Of a stretch of DNA of 64,000 nucleotides, positions 36,413 to 45,731 are shown piece after piece (the first letter of the stretch is position 1; each line of letters begins with the position of its first letter). The notes under the pieces were generated by a model. That model was not told where the DNA came from, did not search any database, and worked only from the letters and a program-made list of their open reading frames with translations. The stretch spans positions 1 to 64,000 of the forward strand of contig JAGAQI010000050.1 of assembly GCA_017622795.1 (NCBI GenBank), read 5' to 3'. The translations under genes were made by a program, and so were the position numbers. This DNA is from Lachnospiraceae bacterium (GTDB lineage Bacteria; Bacillota; Clostridia; Lachnospirales; Lachnospiraceae).

Positions 36413-37510
36413 ATGAAATTAGGTATCGTAGGATTACCAAACGTTGGTAAAAGTACATTGTTCAACTCATTAACAAAAGCAGGAGCGGAATCTGCAAACT
36501 ATCCGTTCTGCACCATTGATCCGAATGTTGGTATTGTTCCGGTTCCGGATGAAAGACTGGATGTGCTCGGAAAACTGTATGATTCTGAAAAAGTTGTACC
36601 GGCTGTTGTGGAATTCGTAGACATTGCAGGACTTGTTAAAGGAGCCTCCAAGGGTGAAGGTCTTGGTAACCAGTTCCTTGCAAATATCAGAGAAGTAGAT
36701 GCTATCGTTCATGTAGTACGTTGCTTTGAAGATTCTAATATTATTCATGTAGAAGGTTCCGTTGATCCGGTAAGAGATATCGAAACCATCAATATGGAAT
36801 TGATTTTCTCCGATATGGAAGTGTTAGAAAGAAGAGCATCCAGAGTAATCCGTGGTGCAAAGAATGACAAGTCCCTGGCGAAGGAAGCTGCAATGATTGA
36901 GCGTTTACAGAAGCATTTGGAAGCAGGAAAGATGGCGAAATCTTTTGAACTTTTGGATGAGGAAGAAGCGGCGTTTTATGCAGAATATAACATGTTAACC
37001 GGTAAGCCGGTAATTTATGCTGCAAATGTAAAGGATTCCGACCTGGCAGATGAAGGTGCATCCAATGCTTTTGTTCAAAAGGTAAAGGAATTTGCCGCAG
37101 GGGAAGGTTCTGAAGTGTTTGTTATCTGTGCCCAAATCGAGCAGGAAATTGCGGAGCTGGATGAGGAAGATAAGAAGATGTTTTTGGATGACCTTGGTTT
37201 AACCGAAAGTGGTTTGGAAAAGTTAATCCGTGCCAGCTATCATACCCTTGGCCTGATCAGCTACTTAACAGCGGGTCCAAAGGAAACCAAGGCGTGGACC
37301 ATTACAAGAGGAACGAAAGCACCTCAGGCAGCCGGCAAAATCCATAGTGATTTTGAACGCGGATTTATCCGTGCGGAAATTGTAAGTTATGAAAACTTAA
37401 CCGAGTGCGGTAGCTTTAATGCAGCAAAAGAAAAGGGCTTGGTTCGTTCCGAAGGTAAGGAATATATCGTTCAGGATGGCGATGTGGTATTGTTCCGTTT
37501 TAATGTATAA
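36413..37510 (+). CDS. ychF: redox-regulated ATPase YchF (OBG family)
   Basis: 365 residues, the family norm. P-loop GLPNVGKSTLFN, switch regions including DIAGLVKGASKGEGLGNQFL, and the altered G4 motif NVKD in YAANVKDSDLA that explains ATP preference in this family. The C-terminal TGS domain includes GETKAWTI-like and YIVQDGDVVLFRFNV. Ribosome-associated ATPase, probably constitutively expressed. AGAAAGGAAA lies upstream. Confidence 0.96.
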   Translation: MKLGIVGLPNVGKSTLFNSLTKAGAESANYPFCTIDPNVGIVPVPDERLDVLGKLYDSEKVVPAVVEFVDIAGLVKGASKGEGLGNQFLANIREVDAIVHVVRCFEDSNIIHVEGSVDPVRDIETINMELIFSDMEVLERRASRVIRGAKNDKSLAKEAAMIERLQKHLEAGKMAKSFELLDEEEAAFYAEYNMLTGKPVIYAANVKDSDLADEGASNAFVQKVKEFAAGEGSEVFVICAQIEQEIAELDEEDKKMFLDDLGLTESGLEKLIRASYHTLGLISYLTAGPKETKAWTITRGTKAPQAAGKIHSDFERGFIRAEIVSYENLTECGSFNAAKEKGLVRSEGKEYIVQDGDVVLFRFNV

Positions 37511-37539
37511 GCATTCTGCTTCACATAAGGAGAAATAAT

Positions 37540-38457
37540 TTGGTGACTTTTATTACAACAGGCGGTCCGATGAATTTTCCAGGCTTGGATTTATATATCG
37601 AAAAGCTGATAGAAGGCTTTGATGTGTTTGGCTTCCATATTTCCCTGGTGGGAATCTGCATCGCCGCGGCGATGTTCCTTGGACTATTTATTACGGAACG
37701 TCTGGCGAAAAAAACAGAACAGAATACGGAGCAATATCTGGATTTGGCCATCCGTATGGTGTTTGCGGGCATCCTTGGTTCCAGAGTGGGATATGTGCTC
37801 AGCCACTGGCAGTATTTTATCTCTGATCAGAGAAATGTATTTGATATCGGCGACGGTGGAATGTCTGTGGGAGGTGCCATTATTGCAGGTTTACTGGTTT
37901 CTTTTCTTTATTGCAGACAAAAAAAATTATCCTGGCTGCAGATTTGCGATACGGCAATGCCGGGAATTTTATCCGGTCAGATTTTAGCCGGAATCGGATG
38001 CTTTTTCGGAAGAAACATGCTTGGTACTTATTCTGATGGGCCGTTAGCCATGCAGGTGGCAATTCAGGATGTGGATGCAAAAGCAGTTGCCCTTGGCAGA
38101 TCTTCAACACAAATGATAAGAGGAGATTTCTTACAGGTTCATCCGGTATCATTATATGAAACGGTGATTATGGCGGTTCTTCTGATTGTGCTATGGGTGT
38201 TATGGAAATTGAAAAAGATGAACGGAATCATTATTTCGGTTTATTTAATCGGATACGGAAGTATGATATTTGCTATGGAATTTATCCGGTTGGATTCCCA
38301 AAAAATAATGGGAAGTGCATTCTCCATAGAGCATATTATTGCTGTGATATTAGTGTTGTTAGGTGTAGCTATTTTGACAGAACAATTAAAACAGTATTGG
38401 CAAATCCAAAAGGCACAGCCTAAAAACCTCCCGGTGGGAAAGAAAACAAATAAATAA
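37540..38457 (+). CDS. lgt: divergent prolipoprotein diacylglyceryl transferase (Lgt family)
   Basis: 305 residues with about seven transmembrane segments. Family features kept are RVGYVL (YY-type position), GDGGMSVGG, VHPVSLYE and MEFIRLDSQ with the arginine equivalent to E. coli Arg239. Several positions essential in E. coli Lgt look replaced by eye: the His of GGMSFHGG is Gly here, and the GRIGNFINGE block reads GIGCFFGRNM (Arg143, Asn146 and Glu151 positions changed). It may be a specialised paralogue or inactive. The many lipoproteins in the window need a working Lgt, which may be encoded elsewhere. Start is TTG 37540 or GTG 37543, seven or ten bases after AAGGAGA. Followed by a terminator. 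Confidence 0.75.
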   Translation: MVTFITTGGPMNFPGLDLYIEKLIEGFDVFGFHISLVGICIAAAMFLGLFITERLAKKTEQNTEQYLDLAIRMVFAGILGSRVGYVLSHWQYFISDQRNVFDIGDGGMSVGGAIIAGLLVSFLYCRQKKLSWLQICDTAMPGILSGQILAGIGCFFGRNMLGTYSDGPLAMQVAIQDVDAKAVALGRSSTQMIRGDFLQVHPVSLYETVIMAVLLIVLWVLWKLKKMNGIIISVYLIGYGSMIFAMEFIRLDSQKIMGSAFSIEHIIAVILVLLGVAILTEQLKQYWQIQKAQPKNLPVGKKTNK

Positions 38458-38470
38458 CAGTAAAATGGGA

Positions 38471-38507
38471 AAGAACATATCAAAAATACGTGATATGTTC
38501 TTTTTTT
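38471..38507 (+). terminator. intrinsic terminator after lgt
   Basis: AGAACATATCA (38472-38482) pairs perfectly with TGATATGTTCT (38491-38501), eight-base loop, seven-T run. It isolates the dcw cluster from the upstream genes. Confidence 0.9.
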
Positions 38508-38520
38508 ATGCATTTTTCTC

Positions 38521-38549
38521 TTGCTATTTTCATTAAAGTGGGGTAAAAT
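38521..38549 (+). promoter_or_regulatory. sigma-A promoter of the mraZ/dcw cluster
   Basis: TTGCTA (38521-38526), 17-base spacer, TAAAAT (38544-38549). The MraZ boxes begin inside the spacer and extend downstream. Confidence 0.65.
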
Positions 38550-38594
38550 GGAGGAAAGAATGGTAAATGTGGAGGAAAGTGGAGCGAAATGGAG
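38539..38594 (+). promoter_or_regulatory. MraZ operator: six TGGRG-like boxes at about 10-bp spacing
   Basis: TGGGG at 38539, TGGAG at 38549, TGGTA (imperfect) at 38561, then TGGAG at 38570, 38580 and 38590. Known MraZ operators are short direct TGGG-type repeats with one-helical-turn spacing overlapping the mraZ promoter. The array starts over the -10 hexamer, so binding of MraZ would block its own cluster. Confidence 0.7.
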
Positions 38595-38638
38595 TAAATC
38601 TTACCGCATTACCTACCGATACGAAGGAGGTGAGCCGG

Positions 38639-39067
38639 ATGTTCATGGGTGAATATAATCATACGATTGACGAAAAGGGACGCATTATCGTTCCGTCTAA
38701 ATTTCGCGAAGCACTCGGAGATAACTTTGTTGTAACCCAGGGACTGGATGGCTGCCTTTTTGTATACTCCTATGAAGAATGGGAAAACTTTGTGGAAGGT
38801 TTAAAAAAGCTTCCGGGAACAAAAGAAGCAAGAAAATTACAGCGTTACTTCATGGCAGGAGCTGCATCCTGCGAAGTGGACAAGCAGGGCAGATTCTTAA
38901 TTCCGTCTAAACTCCGTACGGCTGCCGGCTTAGAAAAAGAAGTGGTGTTTGTAGGTGTTCTTTCCAAAATCGAAGTTTGGAGTAAGGAACGCTGGGAAGA
39001 AAACGATTGTTATGACAATATGGATGATGCTGCAGAGCACATGTCAGAATTTGGACTTAGCTTTTAA
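38639..39067 (+). CDS. mraZ: MraZ, transcriptional regulator of the dcw cluster
   Basis: 142 residues, the normal MraZ size. Two SpoVT/AbrB-like halves are visible, each with a D-x-x-G-R motif: DEKGRIIVPSKFREAL and DKQGRFLIPSKLRTA. The start at ATG 38639 follows AAGGAGGTGA; an upstream in-frame ATG at 38567 is inside the operator array and is rejected. It binds the repeats directly upstream and represses the cluster. rsmH follows after 18 bases. Confidence 0.96.
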   Translation: MFMGEYNHTIDEKGRIIVPSKFREALGDNFVVTQGLDGCLFVYSYEEWENFVEGLKKLPGTKEARKLQRYFMAGAASCEVDKQGRFLIPSKLRTAAGLEKEVVFVGVLSKIEVWSKERWEENDCYDNMDDAAEHMSEFGLSF

Positions 39068-39085
39068 GGAAAGGAACAGGTTAGT

Positions 39086-40030
39086 ATGAACCAGGAAAAA
39101 GAATTCAAGCATATATCTGTATTGTTTAAAGAAACAGTAGATGGTTTAAATGTAACACCGGGAGGCATTTATGTAGATGGTACTCTTGGTGGTGCGGGAC
39201 ATGCGAAAAGCGTTTGTGAACAGCTGAAAGGGCAGGGACGGTTCATCGGAATTGATCAGGATGAAGATGCCATTGCAACAGCGGGAGAACGTTTAAAGGA
39301 GTTTCCTTTTGTTACGGTAGTCAGAAGCAATTATGAAGCTATGCCGGAGGTTTTACGGGAACTTGGCATAGAGAAAGTAAACGGTATCATGCTAGATCTT
39401 GGCGTTTCTTCTTATCAGTTGGATACGGCAGAACGCGGCTTTACCTACAAGGTAAACGCTCCTCTCGACATGAGAATGGACAACCGTATGGAAAAAACAG
39501 CAAAAGACATTGTAAACGAATACAGTGAAATGGAATTATTCCGTATGATTAAGGAGTACGGAGAAGACCAGTTTGCTAAGAACATAGCAAAGCATATTGT
39601 ACGGATGCGTCAGGAAAAACCATTAGAAACAACCTTTGAATTGGTAGAAGCAATCAAAGCAGCGATTCCTGCAAAAATCCGAATGAACACCGGTCATCCG
39701 GCAAAGAAAACATTTCAGGCAATCCGTATTGAGTTAAATCGTGAATTGGAAGTGTTGGAGAATACTCTGGATGCCATGATTGATTTATTGGCGCCGGGCG
39801 GAAGACTTTGTGTAATAACGTTCCATTCTTTGGAGGACAGAATTGTAAAAGTTAAGTTTAGGGAAAATGAAAATCCTTGTACCTGTCCACCGTCTTTCCC
39901 TGTTTGCATGTGCGGAAAGAAAAGTAAAGGAAAGGTAATTACAAGAAAACCGATACTTCCGTCAGAGGAAGAATTGGAAATGAACTCAAGGTCAAAAAGC
40001 GCAAAGCTTAGAATATTTGAAAAAGCATAA
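39086..40030 (+). CDS. rsmH: 16S rRNA (cytosine-N4) methyltransferase RsmH
   Basis: 314 residues. Methylates C1402 of 16S rRNA. SAM-binding [34 protein letters not shown] (family signature), the Asp-Met-Arg-Met PLDMRMD and [12 protein letters not shown] are intact. Conserved position second in dcw clusters. Confidence 0.97.
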   Translation: MNQEKEFKHISVLFKETVDGLNVTPGGIYVDGTLGGAGHAKSVCEQLKGQGRFIGIDQDEDAIATAGERLKEFPFVTVVRSNYEAMPEVLRELGIEKVNGIMLDLGVSSYQLDTAERGFTYKVNAPLDMRMDNRMEKTAKDIVNEYSEMELFRMIKEYGEDQFAKNIAKHIVRMRQEKPLETTFELVEAIKAAIPAKIRMNTGHPAKKTFQAIRIELNRELEVLENTLDAMIDLLAPGGRLCVITFHSLEDRIVKVKFRENENPCTCPPSFPVCMCGKKSKGKVITRKPILPSEEELEMNSRSKSAKLRIFEKA

Positions 40031-40068
40031 CAGAAACTGCCGGAACGTATTCCGGTAGGGGAGGAATT

Positions 40069-40536
40069 ATGGAAGAGAAAAGAAGATATTCCACGACAGG
40101 ATATGAAAACGGCTCTGCGGCAAGAAATTTACAGCCTCAGTGGGAACAGGAGGAAATCCGTCGCCCAAGAAGAGTGGAATTGCCGGAAGAACAGCCAAAG
40201 GTAAAAATCAAACAGAATATTGATCTGATTTCTATGCTGTTCTTAATGTGTGCTATAGCTGCAACATTATTTATGTGTGTTAACTATTTAAAAGTACAGT
40301 CTGATGTGGTACAATTAAATAAATCCATTTCCGGTCTGGAAAAGCAGATTACCGGTTTGGAAAAAGAAAACGATGCACTGGCCGCAGTATTGGAAAATGA
40401 AAAATACGATTTAGAAACGGTATATCAGATGGCGGTCGGCGTTCTTGGAATGGTATATCCGAACAATAACGAAATCATTTATTACAACAATGAATCTACG
40501 GGATATTTCCGTCAGTATCAGGATATTCCGGAGTAA
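40069..40536 (+). CDS. ftsL: FtsL-like cell division protein
   Basis: 155 residues with the bitopic FtsL layout: a charged 50-residue cytoplasmic N-terminus, one transmembrane helix at about 51-73, and a coiled coil at about 74-115 (LNKSISGLEKQITGLEKEN). Sequence conservation in this family is low, so the call rests on architecture and on its place between rsmH and a septal PBP gene. It ends with a Tyr/Asn-rich tail. Eleven bases separate it from the PBP gene. Confidence 0.85.
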   Translation: MEEKRRYSTTGYENGSAARNLQPQWEQEEIRRPRRVELPEEQPKVKIKQNIDLISMLFLMCAIAATLFMCVNYLKVQSDVVQLNKSISGLEKQITGLEKENDALAAVLENEKYDLETVYQMAVGVLGMVYPNNNEIIYYNNESTGYFRQYQDIPE

Positions 40537-40547
40537 TGTGAGGAATT

Positions 40548-42494
40548 ATGAGAGAAAAGCAGGAAAAACCAAAGAAAAAGCAAGTAAGAAAATTCAGATC
40601 CTGGATGCAGTCGAGTCTTGTATTTATATTCGGTGCAATCGTAGTAGCTTTTTTGATACTTTTGGTTCGTCTTGCTTTTTTGTCCGGTGATGATAAATAT
40701 GAAAAAAGTGCACTGGCGCAGCAGAGCTATGTTTCTTCTGAAATTCCGTATAAACGGGGGGCTATTTTAGACAGAAACGGCAATGTTTTGGCGGCCAGTG
40801 ATTTAATTTATCATTTGATTTTGGACCCTAAGGTACTCTTGAATAAAGAAGAAAATGTAGAGCCTACCATACAGGCATTGGTACAAGTATACGGTTTAGA
40901 TGAAAATGAGCTACGTACTATTCTTGTAGAAAAGAAGGAAAGCTCTTATGTTCCACTCATACGACAATTGTCGTATGCAGAAAAAGAGCGGATGTCCCAG
41001 TACGAAGAAGAATGGGAAAAAAGAAAGGAACAGGAGAAAGACTTAAAGGGAGAAATTAAGGGTGTCTGGTTTGAGGAAGAGTATAAACGCTCCTATCCAT
41101 ATCAGACCGTTGCTTCTCATATTATCGGTTTCATTGTTGATGGAGAGGGCTCTTATGGTATCGAACAGCAATATAACGAGGAATTAACGGGAATTAATGG
41201 CAGGACTTACGGTTACTATGATTCCAGCTTAAATATTCAGAAAACAGTAAAAGAAGCAGAAAACGGAAATCAGATAGTTTCCACAATTGATATAAATGTA
41301 CAAAGAGTGGTTCAGCGGTATGTGGAAGAGTTTTTAGATACGGTAGGGGCAGAAAATGTCGGCGTGTTAATGATGGATGCAGATAATGGAGAAATCCTTG
41401 CCATGCAGTCTAATTACAGTTTTGATTTAAATGATCCGAGAGCATTGGATGAATTTTATTCCCAGGAAGAACTTGCGGCCATGTCATCAGCGGATAAAAT
41501 GACTGCAAGATACGGAATATGGCGTAATTTCTGTATTTCCGATGCTTATGAACCGGGGTCTACATTTAAGCCGATTACAGTAGCGGCAGCTTTGGAAGAG
41601 ATGATAACTGATATAGATGCCGAATTCGTTTGTGACGGTAAAGAAGTATTTGGAGAAGATATTGCCATTAAGTGCAGTAATTCCAGGGGACATGGAAAAA
41701 TCAGTCTGGTACAGTCGTTAATGTATTCATGTAATGATGCATTGATGCAGATTGCTGCAGCAGAAGGCAGAGAAATATTTTATTCATATCAGAAACATTT
41801 CCGGATGGGAAGTAAAACAGGTATTGATTTGCCCGGAGAAAATGCAGGTTCTCTGGTTACTTTGGAAAATTTGAATCAGACCGAACTGGCGACCAGCAGC
41901 TTCGGACAATCACTTACGGTGAATATGGTTCAAATGGCATCAGCATTTGCGTCATTAGTGAATGGCGGAACATATTATGAACCGCATGTGGTTCGTGCAA
42001 TCAAAAATTCAGAAGGAGCGACCATTAAAAAAATTGAACCTGTGGTTGTAACCAAAACAGTTTCTGCAGATACCAGTGCGTTTATTAAAGAAGCTATGTA
42101 TTTAACCGTAAAAGAGGGAACTGCAACTAAGGCGCAGGTGAACGGATATATGCTGGGCGGTAAAACCGGAACTGCACAGAAACTTCCGCGTTCTGAAGGA
42201 AAAAATCTGGTTTCGTTCCTTGGGTTTGTTGAAACAGAAGACCGTAATGTTGTTATTTATGTGGTAGTGGATGAAGCTCATGATCCGGAGAAAATGTCCA
42301 AATCCGCAACTGCATCTACTTTGGCTGCAGCTATCTTAGAGGAAACATTGCCATATTTGAAAATGTATCCGGAGGGTGAAATCAACTATCGCATCCAAAG
42401 AGTAAATGCAGATGATATACTGGTAAATGAAGAGGATAATCCGGACTATAATCCGGAAAATAATGAAGAAGATACGAATGTAATCCAAGAATAA
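40548..42494 (+). CDS. ftsI: class B penicillin-binding protein, septal transpeptidase (FtsI/PBP2B type)
   Basis: 648 residues. Cross-links septal peptidoglycan outside the membrane. A basic cytoplasmic N-terminus precedes one transmembrane helix (about 22-46). The pedestal domain has KRGAILDRNGNVLA. The transpeptidase domain shows the nucleophile Ser338 in STFK, the SxN motif in SCNDALM and the third motif KTGTAQK. An acidic Asn/Glu-rich C-terminal tail follows and there is no PASTA domain. Located in dcw order after ftsL. Confidence 0.93.
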   Translation: MREKQEKPKKKQVRKFRSWMQSSLVFIFGAIVVAFLILLVRLAFLSGDDKYEKSALAQQSYVSSEIPYKRGAILDRNGNVLAASDLIYHLILDPKVLLNKEENVEPTIQALVQVYGLDENELRTILVEKKESSYVPLIRQLSYAEKERMSQYEEEWEKRKEQEKDLKGEIKGVWFEEEYKRSYPYQTVASHIIGFIVDGEGSYGIEQQYNEELTGINGRTYGYYDSSLNIQKTVKEAENGNQIVSTIDINVQRVVQRYVEEFLDTVGAENVGVLMMDADNGEILAMQSNYSFDLNDPRALDEFYSQEELAAMSSADKMTARYGIWRNFCISDAYEPGSTFKPITVAAALEEMITDIDAEFVCDGKEVFGEDIAIKCSNSRGHGKISLVQSLMYSCNDALMQIAAAEGREIFYSYQKHFRMGSKTGIDLPGENAGSLVTLENLNQTELATSSFGQSLTVNMVQMASAFASLVNGGTYYEPHVVRAIKNSEGATIKKIEPVVVTKTVSADTSAFIKEAMYLTVKEGTATKAQVNGYMLGGKTGTAQKLPRSEGKNLVSFLGFVETEDRNVVIYVVVDEAHDPEKMSKSATASTLAAAILEETLPYLKMYPEGEINYRIQRVNADDILVNEEDNPDYNPENNEEDTNVIQE

Positions 42495-42556
42495 GAAACA
42501 TATTTATAATTTTAAAAGAATACAATAAAAGGATGAGAAAAGAAGAAAGGCATGGT

Positions 42557-44308
42557 ATGCATTTTATCAGAACGTTCCAGAAACGTAATCTTTTACTTGT
42601 CCTTTTTGTTGTTATATTGGCAGCAATTGTTCTTATGGGACGGGTATATTATTTAATGGTGCCCGGCTCGGAACATTTAGCAAAGGCCGCAAAGAATCTT
42701 CATGAAAGAGAACGTGTTATAAAAGCAGAGCGAGGCAGGATTTATGACCGGAACGGTGAAGTTCTGGCGGATAATATGCCGGTTTGCACGATTTCCGTAA
42801 TACATAACCAGATAACAGAGGCAGAAAAGGTAATTCAGGTGTTGTGCGAAAAACTTGAGCTAAATGAGGACTATGTCAGGAAGAGAGTAGAAAAAAAATC
42901 ATCGATTGAAACAATAAAAACAAATGTGGATAAAGAAGTAGCCGATGCTATCCGGGCATATGAGCTGGATGGTGTTATGGTCGACGAAGATTACCGGCGG
43001 TTTTATCCTTACGGTTCCCTTGCGTCCAAGGTGCTTGGCTTTACAGGAAGTGATAACCAGGGGATACTTGGTCTGGAGGTAAAATATGACTTCTGGTTAA
43101 AGGGGGAAAACGGGAAGATATTAACCATGGCTACTGCTCATGGTATGGAAATACCGGATATGGCAGAATCTATGGTTACCCCAGTGACGGGAAACAGTAT
43201 AAAAACATCGTTGGATGTGGCAATCCAAAGCTATGCGGAACAAATTTCCATGAAGGCTTTGGAAGCAAAATCAGCCAAAAATGTCAGTATTATTGTAATG
43301 AATCCGCAAAACGGGGAAATTTACGCCTTGGTAAATGTGCCGGAATATGATTTGAATGAGCCTTATGAACTGACAGAAATTTATAAAGCCGGTCTGAAAG
43401 ACGAAGAGCTGACTCCGGAGAAAAAGACGGAACTGCTGAATCAGATGTGGAGAAATTCCTGTATCAGTGATACCTATGAACCGGGTTCGGCATTTAAAAT
43501 TATTACTGCCACGGCGGCTTTTGAACATGATTCGTTGGAGTTGGGACATAATTTTTACTGTCCCGGATATAAGCTTGTAGCAGACCGGAGAATCCGGTGC
43601 CATAAGACCCAGGGGCACGGTTCCCAAACCTTTACGGAAGCAATTATGAATTCCTGCAACCCTGCATTTATGGAAATCGGAGGACGCACCGGAATTGAAA
43701 ATATGTATGAAACCTTCCGGGCACTGGGACTATTTGAAAAAACAGGAATTGATTTACCCGGAGAAGCATCTTCCATTATGCATAAGGCGGAAAATGTGAA
43801 AGAAGTAGAACTGGCTACAATTTCCTTTGGCCAGTCGTTTCAGATAACTCCGCTACAGCTGATGTCGGCAACAAGTACGGTTATCAATGGCGGCACTAAA
43901 ATTACTCCTCATTTTGTTACGGAAATCGTAAATAATGCCGGTGTTACGATTAAAACTGTGGATGGAATCGGGGAAACCGGTATTGTCTCTGCAGAAACAT
44001 CAGAAATAATGCGGACTGTTTTGGAACAGGTAGTTTCTGAGGGAACCGGACATAACGCTTATGTGGAAGGATTCAGTATCGGAGGAAAGACGGCAACATC
44101 AGAAAAGCTGCCAAGAAGAAGCGGAAAGTATATCGCATCCTTTCTTGGCTTTGCGCCGGCAAAAAATCCGCAGGTGATTGCCATGGTAATTATTGATGAG
44201 CCTCAGGGGCAGTATTACGGAGGTACCATTGCTGCACCGGTTATGGCAGAACTCTTTGAAGTAGTATTACCGTATCTTGGTATAGAAGAAGAATCGGAAA
44301 TAAAGTGA
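42557..44308 (+). CDS. second class B penicillin-binding protein (SpoVD-like), KTA variant
   Basis: 583 residues. One transmembrane helix (about 11-33), then the pedestal with ERGRIYDRNGEVLADN. Catalytic motifs are Ser311-Ala-Phe-Lys314, SCN at 366-368 and, unusually, Lys-Thr-Ala (511-513) in GGKTATSEKLPRR where most PBPs have KTG. Two adjacent class B PBP genes in dcw clusters recall Bacillus pbpB-spoVD, so a sporulation role is plausible, but there is no PASTA domain. I prefer ATG 42557, six bases after AGAAAGG; the ATG at 42533 gives eight more residues but has a ribosome site too close. Confidence 0.88.
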   Translation: MHFIRTFQKRNLLLVLFVVILAAIVLMGRVYYLMVPGSEHLAKAAKNLHERERVIKAERGRIYDRNGEVLADNMPVCTISVIHNQITEAEKVIQVLCEKLELNEDYVRKRVEKKSSIETIKTNVDKEVADAIRAYELDGVMVDEDYRRFYPYGSLASKVLGFTGSDNQGILGLEVKYDFWLKGENGKILTMATAHGMEIPDMAESMVTPVTGNSIKTSLDVAIQSYAEQISMKALEAKSAKNVSIIVMNPQNGEIYALVNVPEYDLNEPYELTEIYKAGLKDEELTPEKKTELLNQMWRNSCISDTYEPGSAFKIITATAAFEHDSLELGHNFYCPGYKLVADRRIRCHKTQGHGSQTFTEAIMNSCNPAFMEIGGRTGIENMYETFRALGLFEKTGIDLPGEASSIMHKAENVKEVELATISFGQSFQITPLQLMSATSTVINGGTKITPHFVTEIVNNAGVTIKTVDGIGETGIVSAETSEIMRTVLEQVVSEGTGHNAYVEGFSIGGKTATSEKLPRRSGKYIASFLGFAPAKNPQVIAMVIIDEPQGQYYGGTIAAPVMAELFEVVLPYLGIEEESEIK

Positions 44309-44314
44309 TTTTTG

Positions 44315-44342
44315 TTGCACATTTTGCATTTTGTGATAGAAT
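44315..44342 (+). promoter_or_regulatory. candidate internal promoter before murD
   Basis: TTGCAC (44315-44320), 16-base spacer, TAGAAT (44337-44342), 34 bases upstream of murD. Confidence 0.5.
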
Positions 44343-44375
44343 AGGAAACAGATTAATAAAGGGGAGAGAAACAGT

Positions 44376-45731
44376 ATGTTTACAAACAAAAAAGTGACTG
44401 TAGTCGGAAGCGGAATCAGCGGTATTGCAGCTGCAAGGCTTTTATTACATAAAAATGCAAAGGTTGTTTTATATGACAGCAACGAGTCTTTGGATAAAGA
44501 AAAGGTATTAGAAAGAATTGGTGAAACCATCACTGTAATATGCGGTGAATTTACGGAAGAACTGGCTGAACAGACAGAACTTCTTGTTTTAAGTCCGGGA
44601 GTTCCTACAGATCTTCCGTTTGTTCTTAAATTAAAGGAACGGGGAATCCCAGTATGGGGAGAAATTGAGCTGGCCTATCAGGTGGCCGGAGGTAAATTTA
44701 TCGGTATTACCGGTACAAACGGCAAAACAACGACAACAGCTTTAACCGGTGAAATTATGAAACAGTGGTTTCCTGATGTATATGTAGTTGGAAATATCGG
44801 TATTCCGTATACGGAAATGGCAGAACAAATTACAGATACCTCCGTAACCGTTGCGGAGCTTTCCAGTTTCCAGTTAGAAACGGTACAGGATGATTTTATT
44901 CCGGATGTCAGTATGATTTTGAATTTAACTCCGGACCATTTAAACCGTCATTATACGATGGAAAATTATGCCAGAGCAAAGCTGAATGTGGCTAAGAACC
45001 AGAAAGCAGACCAAACCTGTATTTTAAATTATGAGGATGCGATGCTTAGGGAATACGCCAAGGAGCTGTCCTGCCGTATCTTATGGTTTTCCAGCCGGCA
45101 AAAGTTGGAAACCGGTTTATATCTTGACGGGAATTCCATTTTATATGCAGAAGAGGGGAACTGCACAGAAATCTGTAAAACAGAAGAGCTGAATATTATC
45201 GGCTTACATAATTATGAAAATGCAATGGCTGCTATTGGCGCAGCATTGTGCATGGAAGTTCCGCTTTCTGCAATAAGACAGGGACTGATTAGTTTTCATG
45301 CAGTGGAACACCGTATTGAATTTGTGGCAACCAAGAGAGGCGTAGACTACTATAACGACTCCAAGGGAACCAATCCGGATGCTGCCATTAAAGGTATTCA
45401 GGCTATGAGTAAGCCGACATTACTGATTGGCGGTGGTTATGATAAAAATTCGGAGTATGAGGAATGGATTGCTGCCTTTGAAGGTAAAGTAAAATATCTG
45501 GTTCTCATCGGACAGACAAAAGAAAAAATCGCAGAAACTGCAAAGAAGATGGGAATGGAAGCCGTAGTGCTAATGGATTCCTTTGAAGAAGCAATGGAAT
45601 TTTGTGTTTCCCATGCGGAACCGGGAGATGCGGTGTTACTTTCTCCTGCCTGCGCAAGCTGGGGAATGTTTAAAAATTATGAAGAGCGCGGATGTATGTT
45701 TAAGGATTACGTAAAAGGAATCGAAGAATGA
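44376..45731 (+). CDS. murD: UDP-MurNAc-L-alanine:D-glutamate ligase MurD
   Basis: 451 residues. N-terminal Rossmann motif VVGSGISGIAAARLL, P-loop GITGTNGKTTTTALTGEIM, ELSSFQLETV and the C-terminal YNDSKGTNPDAA. Adds D-Glu to UDP-MurNAc-L-Ala. In most Firmicutes mraY lies just upstream of murD; here that gene is missing from this place. GGGGAGAG precedes the ATG. It overlaps ftsW by four bases. Confidence 0.96.
   Translation: MFTNKKVTVVGSGISGIAAARLLLHKNAKVVLYDSNESLDKEKVLERIGETITVICGEFTEELAEQTELLVLSPGVPTDLPFVLKLKERGIPVWGEIELAYQVAGGKFIGITGTNGKTTTTALTGEIMKQWFPDVYVVGNIGIPYTEMAEQITDTSVTVAELSSFQLETVQDDFIPDVSMILNLTPDHLNRHYTMENYARAKLNVAKNQKADQTCILNYEDAMLREYAKELSCRILWFSSRQKLETGLYLDGNSILYAEEGNCTEICKTEELNIIGLHNYENAMAAIGAALCMEVPLSAIRQGLISFHAVEHRIEFVATKRGVDYYNDSKGTNPDAAIKGIQAMSKPTLLIGGGYDKNSEYEEWIAAFEGKVKYLVLIGQTKEKIAETAKKMGMEAVVLMDSFEEAMEFCVSHAEPGDAVLLSPACASWGMFKNYEERGCMFKDYVKGIEE

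Noticed and set aside
38539..38594. Short regular repeats considered as a CRISPR or tandem-repeat array
   Set aside because: Five-base boxes with ten-base period directly on the mraZ promoter fit an MraZ operator; no spacers or long repeats. No CRISPR elsewhere.
38567..38638. N-terminal extension of MraZ from ATG 38567
   Set aside because: It would start within the operator and adds 24 residues absent from the family; ATG 38639 has a near-perfect ribosome site.
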